Part shown: in pieces, positions 9,600 through 17,975 of the stretch | Layout: each line of letters starts with the position of its first letter | How positions within the stretch are numbered: position 1 is the first letter of the stretch | DNA from: Halomonas zincidurans B6 | GTDB taxonomy: Bacteria; Pseudomonadota; Gammaproteobacteria; Pseudomonadales; Halomonadaceae | Reading direction: 5' to 3' | Length of the DNA stretch: 64,000 bases | Assembly: GCF_000731955.1 (NCBI RefSeq) | Contig: NZ_JNCK01000001.1 | Location: 2,046,001 to 2,110,000, forward strand | Notes under the pieces: model-generated | What the model saw: the letters and a program-made list of their open reading frames with translations, nothing else | What the model was told of the DNA's origin: nothing | Databases searched by the model: none | Program-made: the position numbers and the translations under genes

Positions 9600-10883
9600 T
9601 CAGCCATAGACGAAGTTGACCAGGGACAGTGCGAAAGCCGGGATGTAGGTATTGATCATCAGGATCAGGAACAGTACCCCGATGAACCACATGTTGGTGC
9701 GAGTGGTGGCCCAGATATCCGATTTGGCGATCGAACAGGAGGCAATCAGCACACTCGCCACAGGCGGCGTCTGCTGGCCGATGGCCAGATTCAGCGTCAC
9801 GATCAGGCCAAAGTGCAGCGGATCGATCCCCACCGCCGTCACCAGGGGCAGCACGATCGGCACGACGAGAATGATCGCTGCCGCCGAATGCAGAAAGATG
9901 CCCAGGATCAGGAAGATGACATTGAGCAGTGCGAGAATGATGTACTTGTTGTCCGTCAGCTCGCTGATGGAGTTAGCCATTTGCTGGGGAATCTGGGTCT
10001 CGGTCAGATAGAGCCCCACCACGGCGGAACTGGCCACCAGCAGCATCACGACGGCCGTCTGAATGCCGGCATCGACGCAGGATTTGTAGAAAATCTTCAG
10101 ACTGAACTCACGATAGACCACTGCGCTGATGAAAATGGCGACGACAACGGCAAGGGCTGCCCCTTCGGTGGCGGTGACGATGCCGCCGAAGATCCCGCCA
10201 AGGATGATGACCGGAATCAGCAGTGCCCAGATCGCCCCCTTGAAGGCCTCCCAGAGTCGCTTGGCCTGGAATTTTCCCTCGGAGGGGAAGTCATGCTTAC
10301 GAGCCAGGTAGTAGCACATGCCAGCCAGCCCCATGGCACCCAGCAGGCCGGGGAAGATACCCGCGATGAACATCTTGACCACCGATTCGCCGGACATGAC
10401 CGCATAGAGAATCATGGGAATCGATGGCGGAAGGATGATCGCCAGACTGGCGGCAGAAGAAGAGATGGCCGCCGAGAATTCCCTGGAATAGCCCTTCTTG
10501 CGCATCGCCGGAATCAGGATGCTGCCGATGGCCGACACGCCGGCCACTGCCGAGCCGGAAATCTCGGCGAAGAAGATCGATGCGCCGATGGTCACCATGG
10601 ACAGGCCGCCCTTGATGAACCCGACCATGGCCATGGCCAGGTCGATGAGACGGCGCGAGATACTGGAGGCGTTCATGATCGCGCCGGCCAGTATGAACAG
10701 CGGAATCGCAATCAGGGGAAACTTGGTCGCACCGTCGAACATCACCATGCCGACATTGGGCAACGCGAAGGCCCCGAAGCTTGCCACGGTGGCCAGGGCG
10801 CCGACGATCCCCAGCGCCACGGCAACCGGCACGTTGATGAGAATCAGCAGTATCAGCCCCACGAACATCGATAATATGATCAT
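9600..10883 (-). CDS. dctM: TRAP transporter large permease (DctM)
   Basis: 427 residues, almost entirely hydrophobic, the normal DctM length. Characteristic stretches are FPLIAIPLFILAGAIMNASS, ISGSAVAGVSAIGSILIPAM and IGQQTPPVASVLIASCSIA. It forms the sodium-coupled membrane channel of a tripartite importer with DctQ and the periplasmic DctP. The three genes run dctP-dctQ-dctM on the minus strand and continue into the crotonase and CoA transferase genes, so the importer probably supplies their substrate. Confidence 0.92.
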   Translation of the reverse strand: MIILSMFVGLILLILINVPVAVALGIVGALATVASFGAFALPNVGMVMFDGATKFPLIAIPLFILAGAIMNASSISRRLIDLAMAMVGFIKGGLSMVTIGASIFFAEISGSAVAGVSAIGSILIPAMRKKGYSREFSAAISSSAASLAIILPPSIPMILYAVMSGESVVKMFIAGIFPGLLGAMGLAGMCYYLARKHDFPSEGKFQAKRLWEAFKGAIWALLIPVIILGGIFGGIVTATEGAALAVVVAIFISAVVYREFSLKIFYKSCVDAGIQTAVVMLLVASSAVVGLYLTETQIPQQMANSISELTDNKYIILALLNVIFLILGIFLHSAAAIILVVPIVLPLVTAVGIDPLHFGLIVTLNLAIGQQTPPVASVLIASCSIAKSDIWATTRTNMWFIGVLFLILMINTYIPAFALSLVNFVYG

Positions 10884-10914
10884 TGTTTACTCTCCGCTGG
10901 TTCGCTGATACCCA

Positions 10915-11514
10915 TCAGGTCCGACTGGAAGCCCGGCTACCGGTCGGCCCATCCCCACGAACATCTTCTTCCGCGCCAGCATCGCCGGGAGTGATACCCG
11001 CCTCTTCCAGTTCATGGTCGATGAAACCGGCCCCACGGGCGCTCTCGATTACTTCAGGCAAGCGCAGCAGCTGCGCAATGATGAACAGCGCCGAACCGAT
11101 GGGAATGACGGACTGAGTGAGTTGCAGCGAGATACTGGTCAGGCTCACAAGTGTCGAGCCCTCCAGGATCACCACCACCTGGTAGCCGGTGTAACCGAGC
11201 AGCACGAAGAACGCGATGGTGATGGCTTCCGCCAGCAATGCTACTGGAAGGCGAATGCCCGGCGATGCCATATTGATGATGCTGGGGCAGGTTATGTGAG
11301 CGCCCTTGGCCGCGGCCAGGGCCGCCCCGTAATAGGTCAACCAGGCCAATCCTACCGAAGCGACTTCGTCGTACCAGCTGAAAGGCGAACCAAGCAGGCG
11401 TGACATGAAACCGATGATCACCACTCCCGACAGCGCCACGACATTCAGGAAAACGACAAATTCCAGAAATTTCTGATAAACCGACTTTACTTGTTTTAAG
11501 GACACGTCGAGCAT
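10915..11514 (-). CDS. dctQ: TRAP transporter small permease (DctQ)
   Basis: 199 residues with four predicted membrane helices, including VVALSGVVIIGFMSRLLG and a WYDEVASVGLAWLTYYGAAL segment typical of DctQ (SWxDE...W). A hydrophilic, acidic C-terminal tail of about 45 residues follows the last helix. It is 31 bp upstream of dctM and 87 bp downstream of dctP, completing the tripartite importer. Confidence 0.9.
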   Translation of the reverse strand: MLDVSLKQVKSVYQKFLEFVVFLNVVALSGVVIIGFMSRLLGSPFSWYDEVASVGLAWLTYYGAALAAAKGAHITCPSIINMASPGIRLPVALLAEAITIAFFVLLGYTGYQVVVILEGSTLVSLTSISLQLTQSVIPIGSALFIIAQLLRLPEVIESARGAGFIDHELEEAGITPGDAGAEEDVRGDGPTGSRASSRT

Positions 11515-11601
11515 CTCCGGTAAAGAAGAAGGGAGCGGACATACCCCGCCGCGACAGGATCGCTGTGCGTGGCATGCCCGGTATCACTGACTTTGAAAAG
11601 A

Positions 11602-12573
11602 TCAGCGAAGTGCGTCGACCTTCTCGATCATCTCCTTGCCGCCTTCCACTTCGTTGCCGAACTTCTCGTAGATCGCCGCGGAGCCATCAACGAAGGCTTG
11701 CGTATCCACCTTATTGATCTGCATGCCTGCCTCTTCGAACTTGGCAAGCAGGCTGTCGTCAAGCTTGGCGCCCTGTTCCAGAGCATATTCCTCGACTTCT
11801 TCGGCCGTCTCGACCAGCACCTGGCGGACATCCTCGGGCAGGCGATTCCAGCTGGCGCCGGCCAGCACGTAGGCCGGGGTGTAGACATGATTGGAAAGCG
11901 ACAGATAGTCCTGAACTTCCTGGAAGCGCTGGGAGTAGATCTGGATCAGCGGGTTTTCCTGACCATCCATGGCGCCGGTCTGGAGGGCAACGAAGGCCTC
12001 CGACAGGGCCATCGGCGCAGGATTCGCGCCGTAGCTCTTGAACATCTCTACACGCCACACGCCGTTGGGTGTTCTCAGCTTGATACCCTCGAGATCAGAG
12101 GGCACGTAGATCGGTCGGACATTATTGGTAATCTGGCGGAAGCCGTTCTCCCAGATACCGATAATTTTGTAGCCTTTTCCCTCGGCAGCCTCGTAGAGCG
12201 TGTCGCGCAGAAAGTCATCGCGTACCCGGCGCATATGATCCCGATCCTCGATGAGATAAGGCATCTCGAAGAGTGAGAATTCGGGGGCTACGCTGCTCAT
12301 GATCGAGGAAGGCAAGGAGAGATCTATAGTGCCCAGCTTAAGCTTATTGAGCATCTGGGAATCACTACCCAACTGGCTCGAGCCGTAAACGACCACTTCA
12401 GCTTTTCCTTCAAGTTTTTCATTGGCGATCTTGGCGAATTCGTTGGCTGTAATCTCGAACAGGGAACCGGGGCCGCCCACGTGACCGAACTTGATCTCAC
12501 GCTCCTGGGCGCCGGCTGCTTGTACGCCAAGGGCAAGCGCAGTGGCGAGTAAAGCTATCTTTATGGCTTTCAT
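11602..12573 (-). CDS. dctP: TRAP transporter periplasmic solute-binding protein (DctP)
   Basis: 323 residues beginning with a Sec signal peptide (MKAIKIALLATALALGVQAA, cleavage after AGA-Q). The mature part starts EREIKFGHVGGPGSLFE and contains EAFVALQTGAMDGQENP, the TRAP signature region around the carboxylate-binding arginine. It binds an organic acid in the periplasm and hands it to DctQM. It is the first gene of the minus-strand run and has a long AT-rich upstream region, so the main promoter is probably there. Confidence 0.92.
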   Translation of the reverse strand: MKAIKIALLATALALGVQAAGAQEREIKFGHVGGPGSLFEITANEFAKIANEKLEGKAEVVVYGSSQLGSDSQMLNKLKLGTIDLSLPSSIMSSVAPEFSLFEMPYLIEDRDHMRRVRDDFLRDTLYEAAEGKGYKIIGIWENGFRQITNNVRPIYVPSDLEGIKLRTPNGVWRVEMFKSYGANPAPMALSEAFVALQTGAMDGQENPLIQIYSQRFQEVQDYLSLSNHVYTPAYVLAGASWNRLPEDVRQVLVETAEEVEEYALEQGAKLDDSLLAKFEEAGMQINKVDTQAFVDGSAAIYEKFGNEVEGGKEMIEKVDALR

Positions 12574-12974
12574 GTCGATCTCCGAAGTTTCGTTATTGTT
12601 GTAGGTCCTGAACCGCCATCAGTACGAACCTTGTCAGCCATGGCAGCGGCCTACCGAAGCCCGTCTGCGAGAGCTTCCATCTGGCCGGCTCGGTCGCTCC
12701 TTGTTGTGCTGGTGTCATGGTGCACCGAAACCAACCGCAATTTGAATATGGATACATAATTCAAAATTAGAAATTATACTTTAGTACTCTGGCAACTCAG
12801 CTTGCAAAATCTAAAAAAACAATTTTAATCAGAAGGTTATAGATCCATATGGATGAGACATCCAGCGCCGAACCGCGCCTGAGGGGCGCGGCTCGCAAGG
12901 TTCTAGCAGAGGTGGGCGGTCAATAACGCAGCGTGACCGGGGACCGTCACCCGGTTGCAGAAGTGTGCAGCAGG
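12574..12974. other. Intergenic promoter region upstream of dctP
   Basis: About 400 bp without a credible gene. From 12735 to 12850 it is markedly AT-rich against a GC-rich background, as expected of a promoter for dctP on the minus strand. It also contains the inverted repeat described at 12742-12764. Nothing else is recognised. Confidence 0.6.
12742..12764. promoter_or_regulatory. Possible GntR-family operator upstream of dctP
   Basis: Arms TTGAAT and ATTCAA separated by 11 bp (containing GGATACATA) form an inverted repeat in the AT-rich dctP upstream region. The HbpS-gntR intergenic region holds a related TTTTGAATTCATAAT sequence near 13475-13490. The shared TTGAAT and CATAAT elements make a common site for the adjacent FCD-type regulator plausible. 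This is based on eye comparison of two sites only. Confidence 0.35.
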
Positions 12975-13436
12975 TCAGTCCGGCGCCAAACCGGCCTGGA
13001 AACCAGCCTTACGAATGCCGACCAGGGCCGCTTGCTCGTCCTCGTCCGAGGAGGCACCACTGACACCTGCCGCCCCGATCACCCGGTCATTTTCATCCAG
13101 AATCACGACCCCACCGGGTACGGGAACGAATGTCCCCTCCGCGGCTGCAGCCACCGAAGCCAGAAAGGCCGGTCGTTGCTGATTGCGTTCTCCCACGATA
13201 CGACTGGCAATGCCATTGCCGAGTGCGGCATAGGCCTTGCCCCTGGCCACGGCAAAGCGCAGCGGCGCACAACCATCCTCTCGCTCGGCGGCAATGATGT
13301 TGCCGCCCATGTCGAGCACAACGACGGTCAACGGCTCCATGTCGGTATTGCGGGCTTCGCTGAATGCCGTGTCGACAATCTGGCGAGCCTGTAGGCGGGA
13401 AATCTGAACGTGGGAACGAAACACCTTGCCAGCCAT
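12975..13436 (-). CDS. GlcG/HbpS family heme-degrading-domain protein
   Basis: 153 residues of the HbpS-like (GlcG, DUF336) fold: an N-terminal helix followed by MEPLTVVVLDMGGNIIAAER, then GKAYAALGNG and VPVPGGVVILDENDRVIGAA near the C-terminus. GlcG-like proteins are common in glycolate and dicarboxylate gene clusters; their biochemical role is poorly defined and some bind heme. It is transcribed away from the GntR regulator (135 bp apart) and toward dctP, so regulation by that protein is likely. Confidence 0.85.
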   Translation of the reverse strand: MAGKVFRSHVQISRLQARQIVDTAFSEARNTDMEPLTVVVLDMGGNIIAAEREDGCAPLRFAVARGKAYAALGNGIASRIVGERNQQRPAFLASVAAAAEGTFVPVPGGVVILDENDRVIGAAGVSGASSDEDEQAALVGIRKAGFQAGLAPD

Positions 13437-13571
13437 GGGCGGTTCCTTGCGACAATGGATTATTGTTGTCTTGATTTTGAATTCATAATACCTTTCAGAG
13501 ATTCAAGTCAAGGCGACGCCGCTGGACTCTGTGCGTTTTCGCCACTGCCTTTCTCCGATCAAGAACCGACA
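13437..13571. promoter_or_regulatory. Divergent promoter region between the GlcG/HbpS gene and the GntR gene
   Basis: 135 bp between two divergent starts. The centre (about 13455-13500) is AT-rich and includes TTTTGAATTCATAAT, which resembles the inverted repeat upstream of dctP. An autoregulatory site for the GntR protein is inferred. Confidence 0.45.
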
Positions 13572-14264
13572 ATGGAAAAAATCCAGCATAGAAACCTCTA
13601 CCGCGAAGTTGCCGATCGTGTTCGGGAACTGATTGAACAGGGTGCCTTGACCCCAGGCGAGCGCATCTCGGAAAAGAAGCTCTGCGAACAGTTCGGGGTA
13701 TCGCGTACCCCGTTACGCGAGGCGCTCAAGGTGATGGCTTCGGAAGGCTTGGTGGAGCTGCTGCCCAACCGTGGTGCGCGGGTCACGCGCCTGACCGTAA
13801 AGAAGGTGCGCAACACTTATGATGTAATGGCCGCGTTGGAAGGCCTGTCAGGTGAATTGGCCTGCCAGAACATCACTGAACAGGAATTTTCGGTTATCCA
13901 GCAGCTTCATGAGACGATGCTCGATCACTACCGAAAGCGCGAATTGCAGCCCTATTTTCGGGTCAACCAGCAGATTCATGAACGCATTATTGCAGCGGCC
14001 GATAACGAGGTGCTCGAAGAGATGTACAGTAACCTCAGCCAACGCGTAAAGCGTGTCCGTTATTCGAAGAAGATGACGGATGATTTCTGGCGACGTGCCG
14101 TTGAAGACCATGAGGCCATGATTGATGCACTGCAAAAACGTGATGGCCTCATGCTGGGGCGCATTCTTCGCGAACATTTGTGCAACAAGCTCGAAGTCGC
14201 TTCCCTCGAGGGCATGATTGAAGCGGAGGAAGACGAGTTTTCCTCCCGGGCGGCCTCTTCCTGA
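13572..14264 (+). CDS. GntR-family transcriptional regulator (FCD-type)
   Basis: 230 residues. The N-terminal winged helix-turn-helix is evident in LTPGERISEKKLCEQFGVSR and TPLREALKVMASEGLVELLP; an all-helical effector domain with metal-ligand-type histidines (VNQQIHERIIAAADN) follows. FCD-domain regulators sense small organic acids. The frame opens at 13410, but ATG at 13572 gives the standard GntR start and leaves a divergent promoter. It most likely controls the dctPQM-crotonase-CoA transferase-aminotransferase run and the GlcG/HbpS gene. It converges with the next regulator gene, 10 bp away. Confidence 0.88.
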   Translation: MEKIQHRNLYREVADRVRELIEQGALTPGERISEKKLCEQFGVSRTPLREALKVMASEGLVELLPNRGARVTRLTVKKVRNTYDVMAALEGLSGELACQNITEQEFSVIQQLHETMLDHYRKRELQPYFRVNQQIHERIIAAADNEVLEEMYSNLSQRVKRVRYSKKMTDDFWRRAVEDHEAMIDALQKRDGLMLGRILREHLCNKLEVASLEGMIEAEEDEFSSRAASS

Positions 14265-14274
14265 CTCCAGGCCG

Positions 14275-15051
14275 TCACTGCCAGGCCTCCAGGCGCATCG
14301 CCGCACGCACCAGCCGCTCGTTCTCGGCTTCGATCTCGCGCAGGCTGTTGCCGATGCTCTCGAGATGCTCCAGTGCCGCCTGCTCGGCGCCGTCGGCGTC
14401 CTGATCGATCACCGCGCGATACAGCCGCTCGTGCTGGCTATTGATCCGCTCGCGCGACGCCGGGCGGTGGTAGAGGTTCTTGACCGAGGCGAATACCGAA
14501 CTCAGCAGCAAGTCGGTCAGGCTCTGCAGGGTGTAGACCAGCACCGGATTGTGCGAGGCCTCGCAGATCGCCAGATGGAAGCCGTGGTCGTAGCGCGCCA
14601 GGCGTTCGACATCGATCTCGCCGGGCTGACTGACATAGTTCGCCATGGCCTCGTAACGATGGCCGATGACCACCCGATCGGCCGGGGTTCCACGCAGCGC
14701 CGCAAGCCGTGCCGACTCGCCCTCGAGCAACGATCGCACTTCGAGTAGGTCGTAGAGCGTACGGGGATGATCGCGGAACAGATGCATCAACGGGCTGTCG
14801 TCGCGGCGCGGAATCAGCCGGGCGACCACCGAGCCACGCCCCTGGCGGGTCTCGATGATGCCCTTGCCGCGCAACACGCGTAGCCCTTCGCGCAGCGAGG
14901 CCCGCGACACCCCCAGCTTGTCGCACAGGCGGCGCTCCGAAGGCAGCAGCTGGCCGGGGCGGATGATCCCGTCGAGCACCAGTTGCTCGAGTTTGGCGGC
15001 CACCGCATCGGGCGTCCGGGTACCGCCTGGCATCGTGGAATCCGCAACCAT
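14275..15051 (-). CDS. FadR-subfamily GntR regulator (GlcC/LldR/PdhR type)
   Basis: 258 residues. The DNA-binding domain shows the FadR-group pattern IIRPGQLLPSERRLCDKLGV, SRASLREGLRVLRGKGIIET, then RQGRGSVV; the C-terminal helical domain contains YDHGFHLAICEASHNPV with ligand-type histidines. ATG at 15051 is preceded by GGGAGGG. It is divergent from glcD, and the 240-bp gap contains TGGT-N3-ACCA sites, the operator type bound by GlcC, LldR and PdhR. It therefore probably regulates glcDEF in response to a 2-hydroxy acid, and perhaps the permease at 731, whose operator has the same half-sites. Confidence 0.85.
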   Translation of the reverse strand: MVADSTMPGGTRTPDAVAAKLEQLVLDGIIRPGQLLPSERRLCDKLGVSRASLREGLRVLRGKGIIETRQGRGSVVARLIPRRDDSPLMHLFRDHPRTLYDLLEVRSLLEGESARLAALRGTPADRVVIGHRYEAMANYVSQPGEIDVERLARYDHGFHLAICEASHNPVLVYTLQSLTDLLLSSVFASVKNLYHRPASRERINSQHERLYRAVIDQDADGAEQAALEHLESIGNSLREIEAENERLVRAAMRLEAWQ

Positions 15052-15161
15052 GCTAGCCCTCCCTGGACGCCCGCGGCGCCCTATACGCGCTTGAATGCTG
15101 GGCGAACGGGCCCAGCGCATGGCCCTATTGAAGACCTGGAAAGCTATTTCATAAATACGAC

Positions 15162-15197
15162 CAATGGCTGGTCCGACCAGTGAACCAATGACTGGAC
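15162..15197. promoter_or_regulatory. FadR-type operator cluster between the regulator and glcD
   Basis: CTGGTCCGACCAG at 15168-15180 is an inverted repeat with arms CTGGT and ACCAG around a 3-bp spacer. ACCAAT at 15162 and a second CCAATGACTGG near 15185 add further half-sites. It lies midway in the divergent regulator-glcD gap and matches the TGGT-N3-ACCA pattern of GlcC/LldR-type regulators. Confidence 0.6.
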
Positions 15198-15292
15198 AGT
15201 GGTGTTTTCAAAGGTCAAATTGTAGGACACAAGCAAACCAATCGTGCGGCGGCGGCCTGACTTGGGCCGCGCCCGGATAGCCGGAGCACGTC

Positions 15293-16792
15293 ATGAACAT
15301 TCTCTACGACGCGCGACTCGACGGGGCGCTGGCGACCCCTGACAAGACCAGCGTGCTCGCCGACCTTCAGCAGGCGCTCCCCGAGATGACCCTGCTGCAT
15401 CGCGAAGAAGACCTGCGCCCGTTCGAATGCGACGGCCTCTCGGTGTATCGCGTGCTGCCGATGCTGGTGGCCATGCCGCACACCCTCGAGCAGGTCGAGA
15501 CACTGATGCGCCGCTGCCATGCGCTCGGCGTACCGGTGGTCACCCGCGGCGCTGGCACCGGCCTGTCGGGGGGCGCGCTGCCCCTCGAGCAGGGCGTGCT
15601 GCTGGTGATGTCGCGCTTCGCGCGGATCCTCGAGGTCGATCCCCGGGCGCGCACTGCGCGCGTCCAGCCTGGCGTACGCAACCTGGCGATCTCCGAGGCC
15701 GCCGCGCCTCATGGGTTGTATTACGCGCCCGATCCCTCGTCGCAGATCGCCTGCTCGATCGGCGGCAACGTCGCCGAGAATGCCGGCGGCGTGCACTGCC
15801 TCAAGTACGGCCTGACCGTGCACAACGTGCTGCGCGTCGAGGTGATCACCATCGAGGGCGAGCGCATGACGCTGGGCTCGGAAGCCTTCGACGCGCCCGG
15901 CTTCGACCTGCTGGCGCTGTTCAACGGCTCCGAGGGCATGCTCGGGGTGATCACCGAGATCACCGTCAAGCTGCTGCCCAAGCCGCAGAGCGCCAAGGTG
16001 CTGATGGCCAGCTTCGACGACGTCGCCAAGGCCGGCAAGGCGGTCGGCGACATCATCGCCGCGGGAATCGTCCCCGGTGGACTGGAGATGATGGACAAGC
16101 TCGCCATCCGCGCCGCCGAGGACTTCGTCAAGGCCGGCTACCCGGTCGAGGCCGAGGCGATCCTGCTGTGCGAGCTCGACGGCGTCGAGGCCGATGTCGA
16201 CGACGACTGCCAGGCGGTGCGCGGCGTGCTCGAGGCGGCCGGCGCGACGGCCATCGATCAGGCCCGCGACGACGCCGAGCGCGCGCGCTTCTGGGCCGGT
16301 CGCAAGGCCGCCTTTCCGGCGGTGGGCCGCATGTCGCCGGACTACTACTGCATGGATGGCACCATTCCGCGCCGCGAGCTGCCGAGGGTGCTCGCGGGCA
16401 TCGCCGAGCTATCGGGACACTATGGCCTGGCGGTGGCCAACGTCTTCCACGCCGGCGACGGCAACATGCACCCGCTGATCCTGTTCGACGCCAACCGACC
16501 CGGCGAGCTGGAGCTCGCCGAGACCGTCGGCGGCAAGATCCTCGAGCTGTGCGTCGAGGTCGGCGGCAGCATCACCGGCGAGCACGGCGTGGGTCGCGAG
16601 AAGATCAATCAGATGTGCAGCCAGTTCCAGCCCGACGAATTGCGCGTCTTTCACGCCGTCAAGGCCGCCTTCGACGAGTCGCGCCTGCTCAACCCGGGCA
16701 AGAACGTGCCGACGCTGGCCCGCTGTGCCGAGTTCGGCGCCATGCACGTGCACAACGGCGAGTTGGCGCACCCCGAGCTGCCGCGCTTCTGA
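15293..16792 (+). CDS. glcD: Glycolate oxidase subunit GlcD (FAD-binding)
   Basis: 499 residues, the usual GlcD length. The PCMH FAD domain has VVTRGAGTGLSGGALP (about 80-96) and CSIGGNVAENAGGVHCLKYG (about 155-175). The C-terminal FAD-oxidase domain has NVFHAGDGNMHPL and GGSITGEHGVGREK, typical of the family. With GlcE and GlcF it oxidises glycolate (or D-lactate) to the 2-oxo acid and passes electrons to the quinone pool. The order glcD-glcE-glcF with gaps of 1-9 bp indicates one operon, probably controlled by the divergent FadR-type regulator. Confidence 0.93.
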   Translation: MNILYDARLDGALATPDKTSVLADLQQALPEMTLLHREEDLRPFECDGLSVYRVLPMLVAMPHTLEQVETLMRRCHALGVPVVTRGAGTGLSGGALPLEQGVLLVMSRFARILEVDPRARTARVQPGVRNLAISEAAAPHGLYYAPDPSSQIACSIGGNVAENAGGVHCLKYGLTVHNVLRVEVITIEGERMTLGSEAFDAPGFDLLALFNGSEGMLGVITEITVKLLPKPQSAKVLMASFDDVAKAGKAVGDIIAAGIVPGGLEMMDKLAIRAAEDFVKAGYPVEAEAILLCELDGVEADVDDDCQAVRGVLEAAGATAIDQARDDAERARFWAGRKAAFPAVGRMSPDYYCMDGTIPRRELPRVLAGIAELSGHYGLAVANVFHAGDGNMHPLILFDANRPGELELAETVGGKILELCVEVGGSITGEHGVGREKINQMCSQFQPDELRVFHAVKAAFDESRLLNPGKNVPTLARCAEFGAMHVHNGELAHPELPRF

Positions 16793-16801
16793 GGAGTGAC
16801 G

Positions 16802-17974
16802 ATGAACCAGGATTCACACGACGCGCGCGGAGGCGATCCGCGCCATCCAGGCCCCGATCACCATGAACAGGAGCGACGCCCGCGACATGCCGAACCGGAC
16901 CCGGCGGCGGGCCACGATGCCGGCGAGGCGCTCGCCGAACGCATCCGCCAGGCGCATGCGGACAGAACGCCACTGCGCATCGTCGGCGGCGACACCAAGG
17001 CCTTTTATGGCCGTGCCGTCGACGGCGAGGTGCTTTCGACCACCGCGCATCACGGCATCGTCCACTACGATCCCGTCGAGCTGGTCGTCTCGGTGCGCGC
17101 CGGGACGCGCCTGAGTGCGCTCGAGGCGGCGCTTGACGCCGAGGGCCAGCAGCTCGCCTGCGAACCGCCGCATTTCGGCGCGGCCGCCACGGTCGGCGGC
17201 ATGGTCGCCGCCGGGCTTTCCGGACCACGCCGCCCCTGGGCCGGTGCGGTGCGCGATTTCGTGCTCGGCATTCGCCTGATCGGTCACGACGGCACGCCAC
17301 TGCGCTTCGGCGGCGAGGTGATGAAGAACGTCGCCGGCTACGATCTGTCGCGCCTGATGGTCGGCGCCCAGGGCTGCCTGGGCGTGCTCAGCGAGGTCTC
17401 GTTCAAGGTATTGCCCAAGCCCGCCGCCACACGCAACCTGCGCCTGGCGATGCCGCTCGAGGCCGCGCTCGAACGCCTCGCCGAGTGGGGCCGCAAGCCA
17501 TGGCCGATCAGTGCCGCAAGCTACCATGACGGCGCGCTCAACCTGCGCCTGGAGGGCGGCGTCAGCTCGGTGGCGCAGACTGCGGAGCAATTCGGTGGCG
17601 AGGCGCTCGAAGCCGATTACTGGAGCGCGCTTCGCGAGCAGCGTCTGGCGCTGTTCACCGCCGACGATCCGCGCCCGCTGTGGCGCCTGTCGCTGCCCAA
17701 CAATGTGCCACCGCTGGCGCTCGACGGCGATGTGCTCTACGACTGGGCCGGCGCCCAGCGCTGGCTGAAGAGCGACGCCCCCACCGCGACCATCCGCGAG
17801 GCCGCGGCCCGCGCCGGGGGCCACGCCAGTTGCTTTCGCGAGCGCGATGGCGCGCACCCCGCCGAGCCCTTCATGCCGCTGCCGCCGGTGCTGGCCAAGT
17901 ATCATCAGCGCCTCAAGCAACGGCTCGACCCGTACGGCATCTTCAATCCCGGCCGGCTCTACGAGGCCCTCTGA
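16802..17974 (+). CDS. glcE: Glycolate oxidase subunit GlcE (FAD-binding)
   Basis: 390 residues with a single FAD-binding domain: LRIVGGDTKAFYGR, FGAAATVGGMVAAGLSGPRR and GEVMKNVAGYDLSRLMVGAQ are family hallmarks, and the C-terminus KQRLDPYGIFNPGRLY is typical. It starts with a hydrophilic His/Asp-rich extension of about 40 residues before the conserved part. ATG at 16802 follows GAGGAG at 16791-16796; a GTG six bases earlier is less well placed. It is the second subunit of the glycolate oxidase. Confidence 0.92.
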   Translation: MNQDSHDARGGDPRHPGPDHHEQERRPRHAEPDPAAGHDAGEALAERIRQAHADRTPLRIVGGDTKAFYGRAVDGEVLSTTAHHGIVHYDPVELVVSVRAGTRLSALEAALDAEGQQLACEPPHFGAAATVGGMVAAGLSGPRRPWAGAVRDFVLGIRLIGHDGTPLRFGGEVMKNVAGYDLSRLMVGAQGCLGVLSEVSFKVLPKPAATRNLRLAMPLEAALERLAEWGRKPWPISAASYHDGALNLRLEGGVSSVAQTAEQFGGEALEADYWSALREQRLALFTADDPRPLWRLSLPNNVPPLALDGDVLYDWAGAQRWLKSDAPTATIREAAARAGGHASCFRERDGAHPAEPFMPLPPVLAKYHQRLKQRLDPYGIFNPGRLYEAL

Positions 17975-17975
17975 C

